Below are positions 33,162 to 38,697 of a DNA stretch of 38,697 nt, piece after piece (position 1 is the first letter of the stretch; each line of letters opens with the position of its first letter). Location: contig NZ_JAGFNS010000016.1 in NCBI RefSeq assembly GCF_017592555.1, forward strand, positions 1-38,697. The letters are read 5' to 3'. The stretch comes from Actinoplanes flavus. GTDB lineage: Bacteria; Actinomycetota; Actinomycetes; Mycobacteriales; Micromonosporaceae. A program made the position numbers and the translations under genes. The notes beneath the pieces are model-generated. The model was not told the DNA's origin. It did no database searches and worked only from the letters and a program-made list of their open reading frames with translations.

Positions 33162-35186
33162 ATGCGTCTCTCCCGGACCGCCCTCGCGGCGGCGGTTCTC
33201 GCCGGCTCCTCGGTGGTGGCCTTCGCCGTGTCGCAGGAGCCGGCTTCCGCGGCCGAGATCGAGACGCTGCCGGCCACCGAAGCCCGGCTACTTCCCGTGA
33301 CGAGCATCGACGACGTGCTCGTCGACTCGGTACACCGCCACATCCTGATCAGTGACCACGAGTCCGGCCGTCTCGTGGTGACCAACTACGGGGGTACGGT
33401 CCTCGCGCGCCGCGACGGCCTGCCCGGCATTCGCGGTCTCGCACTCTCCAGCGACGCGTCCACGGTCTACGCGGCCCGTACCGATGCGCACGCGGTGGTC
33501 GCCTTCGACGCCGCCACCGTCACGCAGAAGGCCAGCTACCCGCTCGGTGACTCGGTGTATCCGTACGACGTGGCGGTCGCCGGTGGCAAGGTGTGGTTCG
33601 GCTACATGGGGCAGTGGGGCGAGGGCGGTTTTGACGGCAACTTCGGCTCCCTCGACCTCTCCGGCGCCGACCCGGTGGTGAGCCTGCACGACAAGGCTTC
33701 CGACGGCAGCGCGTTCTACCTGGCCCCGATGGTCGTCTCCGCGCCGGCCGCGCCGAACACGCTCGTCGTCGCCGATTCCTCGGTCAATGGTGAAACCTCC
33801 GGGACGGCCGTCTCCTACGACGTCTCCGGCGGCACCGAGGCGCGCATCAGCGCGGGCGCGGTCGTCGGCTTCCGTGACCGCAACCACGAGGCGGTTCTCA
33901 GCCCGGATGGGAAGGCGCTGATCAGCGCCGCAGGGGGAGCCATGCGCAGTCCCCTGGACGACCTCGCCGCCCGAAGCATGCTGACCGCCGGCGACGACCC
34001 GGTGACCACGCTCGACATCGCCGCCGACGGGCGCCTCGCCGTCGGCCTGCCGAACAGCAACGCCACCGAGCCGAACGTCGCCGTCTACCCGGCCGGATCC
34101 ACGACGTCGTCGGCCGGCTTCCAGGTGGCCAAGGTCGAGCAGTACGCGATGCCGCTGCCGCACCGGGTCTTCTGGGAGCCCGAAGGACGGCTGTTCTACA
34201 TCTCACGGGGTGACCTGTACCACTTCTGGAAGCTCAGTGGTCCGGAGTTCCCGGCCCCCACGATCACCGTGGACGCCCCGGCGACCGGCGTCCGTGGACA
34301 GGCCATCACCGTGACCGGAACGATCAGTGGCCCGGTCGGCCTGCCGGACGGCACCGAACTGAACGTCACCCGCACCGATGCGGAGTCGCCCAACGGCAAG
34401 GCCCTCACCCGGGCGAGGGTCGAGGCGGGACGATTCGGGTTCAACGACGTGCCGCCGGCCGGTGGCCCGGTCAAGTACACGGTCTCGTTCGCCGGAAGTC
34501 CGGTCGCCGACGCCGCCACCGGCAGTGACACCGTCCAGATCCCGAGAGTGACGCCCACGCTCTCGTTGACCGGTAACAAGTCGGTCTACGCGGACGGGCA
34601 GACGGTGACGGTCACCGCGACGCTGGGCGCCACCCACACCAACCGGACCGTCGAGTTCTACACGCAGCGGGCCGGCGACAAGGTGAACCCCTACCCGGCC
34701 TGGACCGGGAAGGTCGACAGCGCGGGCAAGGCGTCGCTCAAGCTGACAATGAGCCGGAACACCACGGTGACGGTCACGTTCGCCGGCGACGGACGGTACG
34801 CGCCGCGGTCGGTGGCCTCGGTTCTCTACACCAAGGTCAATATCGGCACCGGGGTCTACAACGACTACAAGACCGGGAAGATCGGTTCCCGGACATACGA
34901 GTACTTCCGTACCAGCGCGGACCCGAAGTTCATCCACACCGTGGCGCCGTACCCGAACCGCACGCTCCGGACCGTCGTGCAGTACTACTCCGGCGGCAAG
35001 TGGAAGACGTGGCGCATCGTGACCACGAAGGTCAGCACGACCGGCCGGGCCACCCTCACCGTCGCGGGCACCTACAAGGCCGGAGTGAAGTGGAGGGCCC
35101 GCGGCGAGTACGTGTACGGCACCTCAGGCGACAAGGTCAACTACACCACCGCTGGTACGTGGAGGTACTACACCTTCACCAAGTGA
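33162..35186 (+). CDS. Large secreted protein: beta-propeller plus Ig-like domains
   Basis: 674 residues with a Sec signal peptide (MRLSRTALAAAVLAGSS, cleavage expected after PASA at about 30). Residues about 40-345 look like a seven-bladed propeller of YVTN/NHL type (VDSVHRHILISDHES, ALSSDASTVYAARTD). About 365-455 and 463-560 are Ig-like beta domains (ITVTGTISGPVG; VTVTATLGATHTNRTVEFY). The last 110 residues form a Tyr/Lys/Thr-rich beta region (YEYFRTSADPKFIHTVAP, GGKWKTWRIVTTKVS), perhaps cell-wall or polymer binding. No catalytic motif was found. ATG has GTGAGG upstream, and TAGGCT at 33114-33119 is a distant -10 candidate. Role at the cell surface is inferred. Confidence 0.82.
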   Translation: MRLSRTALAAAVLAGSSVVAFAVSQEPASAAEIETLPATEARLLPVTSIDDVLVDSVHRHILISDHESGRLVVTNYGGTVLARRDGLPGIRGLALSSDASTVYAARTDAHAVVAFDAATVTQKASYPLGDSVYPYDVAVAGGKVWFGYMGQWGEGGFDGNFGSLDLSGADPVVSLHDKASDGSAFYLAPMVVSAPAAPNTLVVADSSVNGETSGTAVSYDVSGGTEARISAGAVVGFRDRNHEAVLSPDGKALISAAGGAMRSPLDDLAARSMLTAGDDPVTTLDIAADGRLAVGLPNSNATEPNVAVYPAGSTTSSAGFQVAKVEQYAMPLPHRVFWEPEGRLFYISRGDLYHFWKLSGPEFPAPTITVDAPATGVRGQAITVTGTISGPVGLPDGTELNVTRTDAESPNGKALTRARVEAGRFGFNDVPPAGGPVKYTVSFAGSPVADAATGSDTVQIPRVTPTLSLTGNKSVYADGQTVTVTATLGATHTNRTVEFYTQRAGDKVNPYPAWTGKVDSAGKASLKLTMSRNTTVTVTFAGDGRYAPRSVASVLYTKVNIGTGVYNDYKTGKIGSRTYEYFRTSADPKFIHTVAPYPNRTLRTVVQYYSGGKWKTWRIVTTKVSTTGRATLTVAGTYKAGVKWRARGEYVYGTSGDKVNYTTAGTWRYYTFTK

Positions 35187-35225
35187 GCCTCTGTCGAGGT
35201 CCGGACGACCGGCCGGTGGGAGGAG

Positions 35226-35302
35226 TGGAGCCCCCGGTCGGGATCGAACCGACGACCTCCCGTTTACAAGACGGGTGCTCTGGCCATCTGAGCTACAGGG
35301 GC
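35226..35302 (-). tRNA. tRNA-Thr (anticodon UGU)
   Basis: A full cloverleaf reads from 35302 downward: acceptor GCCCCTG pairs with CGGGGGC (one G-U), D stem GCTC/GAGC, anticodon stem CCCGT/ACGGG with loop CTTGTAA (anticodon TGT), T stem GTCGG/CCGAC with loop TTCGATC. The discriminator base is T (35229), and CCA is encoded at 35228-35226. Anticodon UGU decodes ACA and, by wobble, ACG. Confidence 0.96.
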
Positions 35303-35342
35303 GAACGGCCTCAGCATAACGTCCTGTGATGTGAACGCCATC

Positions 35343-35371
35343 TTGGCAGGTCGGAAGAAAACAAATACGGT
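35343..35371 (+). promoter_or_regulatory. sigma-A type promoter of msiK
   Basis: TTGGCA (35343-35348) and TACGGT (35366-35371) are separated by exactly 17 nt. The start site would be near 35378, giving a leader of about 63 nt. It is the only clear two-box promoter I found here. Confidence 0.6.
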
Positions 35372-35401
35372 GGCGCTCGCAGTTCCTTCTACTCGGATCG
35401 T

Positions 35402-35419
35402 CCGGCACGTTCCTGCCGG
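35402..35419 (+). promoter_or_regulatory. 6-bp leader hairpin before the msiK ribosome-binding site
   Basis: CCGGCA (35402-35407) and TGCCGG (35414-35419) form a perfect inverted repeat with a 6-nt loop, directly before GGAAAGGAAG. It may be an RNA stem affecting translation or a repressor operator for sugar regulation. Confidence 0.4.
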
Positions 35420-35440
35420 TGGAAAGGAAGTCGATTCACC

Positions 35441-36529
<1,089 letters not shown>

Positions 36530-36545
36530 CCCACTGATCGGTAGG

Positions 36546-36580
36546 AAAGGGCGGTTCCCCCTCGGGGAGCCGCCCTTTTC
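36546..36580. terminator. Strong intrinsic terminator after msiK
   Basis: A long stem (AAAGGGCGG at 36546-36554 with CCGCCCTTT at 36570-36578, continued by TCCCC/GGGGA with a CTC loop) is followed by TTTTC. The A-rich left side makes it usable by the convergent gene ending at 36582 as well. Confidence 0.9.
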
Positions 36581-36581
36581 G

Positions 36582-38129
36582 TCAGTCGGTGAACCGGTAG
36601 ATCACGTAATCCTCCTCGGCGGCGCAGACGATCACCGAGGTGTTCCAGGAACAGCTCGCCGACCGTACGTCCGTGAGCTGCCCCAACGGCACGGCGCTCG
36701 CGCCGAGCGGGATGCCCCAGACCGCCCGGTCGCTCACCGAGGTGGTCAGGCTGTCGGAGAAGCGCAGCATGTTGCCGGCGTCCAGGCGGACCGTGACGCC
36801 CTCCTCCGCCCGGCCCTTCCGGCCGGCCTCGTCGATCACGGTGGTGGTCTCGTCGCCGACCGCCAGCACCGCGCCGCCGACCGGGACCAGGGCCTCCACC
36901 TCGGGCACGTCCACCGGCTCCGGCCAGCCGTCCTTGCCGAGCGCGAAGACCCGGTCCCTGGTCCGGTCGTAGCTCTCCGTCTGCACGAAACAGAGCCGTT
37001 CCCCGCACGGGGTCAGCTTGCTGAGCGAGGAGTTCGGCGGGGCGGTGTGCACGATGACCGGGTTCTCGGTGAGCCGGCCCAGGTCGTACGAGAGGATCCG
37101 CTGTGGGGCGGCGGAACCCCGCACGTACAGCCGACCGCCGTGCACCACGATCTCGTCGCTGGTCGACGCCACGCCGGGCAGCGGGTCGCCGACGACCTTC
37201 CCGGTGTTCAGGTCGCGGACCGTGGCCGTCTGCTCGGCGCCGATCTGGACGAACCGCTCGTCGTCGGTGAGGTCGGGGGAGAAGGGCCGCCCGGCGGTGC
37301 CCGCCGGACCGGCGAGGTCCTCGACCGTGGTGGCCAGGTGGACCGCCGACGAGTCCGGGTCGGTCTGCGACCACTTCTCGGCGCCGTCGGACAGCCCTAT
37401 CCCGACGATCCGGTCCCCCTCCCGGTCGGTCCACAGCGCGGTCTTCGCGCCGAGGTGGATCTCGTCGTACGAGCCGATCCGCTTGTCCCAGAGTCGCTTG
37501 CCGTCGTCGGCGTTCAGCGCCACCACCCGGATCGTGCTGGTCGCCGACTCCGGACCGGAGAGCAGCAGCACCACGCCGGGCAGCGCGAACATCGACTTCC
37601 ACGTGGTGGCCTGGCCGGCGCCGTCGCTCTCCCACAGCGTCGACCCGTCCGTCGTGTCGGCGGCCACCACCCGCAGCGTGCCGGTGTCGTCGGCGCCGGC
37701 CAGGTAGGCCCGGTCCCCGAGCACCTCGGTGTCGGCGAACGTCGAGGTGACCGGCACGCTCGGTGTCACCCGCCGGGGTTCCGCCAGCGGGACGAAGTCG
37801 ATCGGGGACACGCCCGGCCAGAGGATCACCGCGGCGGCGGTGACGGCGGCGGTCGCGACGACCGCCGCGCCACCGGCCCACAGCCAGGTGCGCCGGCGTT
37901 TCGCCGCCGGTTCCTCCTCCGCGGTCGCCTCGACCGCGCCCGGGATGGTCCAGGTGCCACCGGGGTACGGGTGCGGCGTGTAACCGCCCGGCTGTCCACC
38001 GGCGGCGATCGCGGCGGCCTCGGCGGTCGCCCACGGGTCGACCGGGTCGGCGTACTCCATCTCCGGAGCCGCCGGTCGATCCTCGTTCCCCGGACCCGCC
38101 ATGTCCCCGCCCTTCTCGGCCACCCCCAT
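36582..38129 (-). CDS. Membrane-anchored PQQ-like beta-propeller protein
   Basis: 515 residues. The cytoplasmic N-terminal about 80 residues are Pro/Ala/Gly-rich and acidic, ending in KRRRTW. One transmembrane segment (about 84-104) follows, then an extracytoplasmic propeller with repeats VVAADTTDGSTLWESDG, VVALNADDGKRLWDKRI, IVGIGLSDGAEKWSQT and VRDLNTGKVVGD. Cys pairs (PCGERLC; SCSWNTSVIVC) may be disulfides. ATG 38129 is preceded by TAGCAT with 9 nt between; ATG 38102 is an alternative. The long cytoplasmic tail suggests signal or partner binding inside the cell, but nothing known is recognised. It diverges from the GNAT gene. Confidence 0.8.
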   Translation of the reverse strand: MGVAEKGGDMAGPGNEDRPAAPEMEYADPVDPWATAEAAAIAAGGQPGGYTPHPYPGGTWTIPGAVEATAEEEPAAKRRRTWLWAGGAAVVATAAVTAAAVILWPGVSPIDFVPLAEPRRVTPSVPVTSTFADTEVLGDRAYLAGADDTGTLRVVAADTTDGSTLWESDGAGQATTWKSMFALPGVVLLLSGPESATSTIRVVALNADDGKRLWDKRIGSYDEIHLGAKTALWTDREGDRIVGIGLSDGAEKWSQTDPDSSAVHLATTVEDLAGPAGTAGRPFSPDLTDDERFVQIGAEQTATVRDLNTGKVVGDPLPGVASTSDEIVVHGGRLYVRGSAAPQRILSYDLGRLTENPVIVHTAPPNSSLSKLTPCGERLCFVQTESYDRTRDRVFALGKDGWPEPVDVPEVEALVPVGGAVLAVGDETTTVIDEAGRKGRAEEGVTVRLDAGNMLRFSDSLTTSVSDRAVWGIPLGASAVPLGQLTDVRSASCSWNTSVIVCAAEEDYVIYRFTD

Positions 38130-38192
38130 CGGCCCGTCATGCTACCGAGTCGACCATCGACGACCATCCTGTCGACCTTCCGGCCGGCTGGT

Positions 38193-38198
38193 TATCGT
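38193..38198 (+). promoter_or_regulatory. -10 box (TATCGT) of the GNAT gene
   Basis: TATCGT ends exactly 6 nt before ATG 38205. This decides the start; the frame is open far upstream. Confidence 0.55.
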
Positions 38199-38204
38199 GG
38201 CGGC

Positions 38205-38624
38205 ATGCGCATCGAACGGGTCACCGAAGAGGCCGAGGTCCATCGCGCGGCTGATCTCTTCGACGCGCCACCGATCGAGGCCGCCACCCGCCGGTTCCTC
38301 GCCGACCCCACCCACCATCTGCTGCTGGCCTACGACGACGCCGACCGGCCGGTCGGGATGATCACCGGGGTCGAGACCACCCACCCGGACAAGGGCACCG
38401 AGATGCTCGTCTACGAGCTCGGGGTGGCGCCGGTGGCCCGCCTCCAGGGGATCGGCGCGGCTCTGGTCGACGCGCTGGCCGAACTGGCCCGCGGCCGGGG
38501 CTGCTACGGCATGTGGGTGGCCACCGAGAACGACAACAAGGCGGCCCTGGCCACCTACCGCCGGGCCGGTGCGCTCGAGGAGATGACGTTCACCCTGCTC
38601 AGCTGGGATCTCAACCAGGACTGA
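38205..38624 (+). CDS. GNAT family N-acetyltransferase
   Basis: 139 residues of the GCN5-related fold. Acetyl-CoA binding motif A is VAPVARLQGIGAALVDALA, with the Q-x2-G-x-G/A signature as RLQGIGA; strand beta4 is EMLVYELGV and motif B-like ATYRRAGALEEM follows. The ordering resembles small aminoglycoside AAC(3)-I-like acetyltransferases common on actinobacterial chromosomes, but substrate cannot be inferred and resistance should not be assumed. Leaderless-type promoter with ATG 6 nt after the -10 box. The gene is complete and ends 73 nt before the end of the window. Confidence 0.88.
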   Translation: MRIERVTEEAEVHRAADLFDAPPIEAATRRFLADPTHHLLLAYDDADRPVGMITGVETTHPDKGTEMLVYELGVAPVARLQGIGAALVDALAELARGRGCYGMWVATENDNKAALATYRRAGALEEMTFTLLSWDLNQD

Positions 38625-38697
38625 ACGCGCGAGAGCGCGCGCCCCGGGGGGGGGGGGGGGGGCGCCCACGCGGGGGTGGAGGGTGGTTGGGGGGGGG
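38625..38697. other. Poly-G tail, probable contig-end artefact
   Basis: After a short CGCGC-GAGA-GCGCG hairpin (possible terminator), the sequence becomes a run of 17 G (38646-38662), then G-rich bases and a final run of 9 G. Nothing comparable occurs elsewhere in the window. It is likely assembly or sequencing noise. Confidence 0.7.

Noticed and set aside
38205..38624. Aminoglycoside resistance enzyme call for the GNAT gene.
   Set aside because: The resemblance to AAC(3)-I-like proteins is only in general motif order; substrate residues cannot be verified.

Overview
The window is very GC-rich, compact actinobacterial DNA with many GTG and TTG starts and 1-11 nt gene overlaps. Gene content and order point to Micromonosporaceae, most likely Actinoplanes or a close relative. 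This is inferred from recognised families; no database search was possible. The sequence begins inside clpC and ends in a poly-G tail that looks like a damaged contig end.

The skeleton is an old housekeeping block: clpC (1-261, partial), mutY, disA, radA and an lpqE-like lipoprotein, then carD, ispD, ispF, and later cysS and rlmB. From memory of Mycobacterium tuberculosis (clpC1 ... mutY ... disA-radA-lpqE-carD-ispD-ispF-cysS-rlmB), the order is the same. Here two blocks interrupt it. The first (7938-13032) is a small secondary-metabolite locus: a UbiA-type prenyltransferase diverging from methyltransferase, acyl-CoA-dehydrogenase-like flavoprotein and type III polyketide synthase genes, followed by two membrane proteins. 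The second (15122-29294) holds a TPR membrane protein, a conserved unknown, two PQQ-like propeller proteins, RDD protein plus HisC-type aminotransferase, an Lrp/AsnC regulator, class I fumarase, a lipoprotein, and an AfsR-like regulator overlapping fumC.

Other regions: 1231-3566 carries an ACT-ACT protein, peptide deformylase, an anchored hypothetical and a 2H phosphoesterase. 3567-4463 is a pyrimidine-rich, repeat-bearing stretch without a convincing gene. 31867-38624 carries two more PQQ-like proteins, a large secreted propeller/Ig-like protein, tRNA-Thr(UGU), an MsiK-type sugar ABC ATPase and a GNAT acetyltransferase.

A recurring regulatory pattern is a TANNNT -10 box ending exactly 6 nt before the start codon (nine genes; 7-9 nt at several others). 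It implies leaderless transcripts and helps to fix starts. In the mutY/ACT gap the two divergent -10 boxes overlap in seven base pairs. No CRISPR array, prophage, IS element or recognisable defence system was seen. The most interesting items are the type III PKS locus with its atypical flavoprotein, the overlapping divergent promoters, the repeat tract beside disA, the Lrp-type inverted repeat at 20470-20486, and an orphan minus-strand hairpin at 24714-24749.
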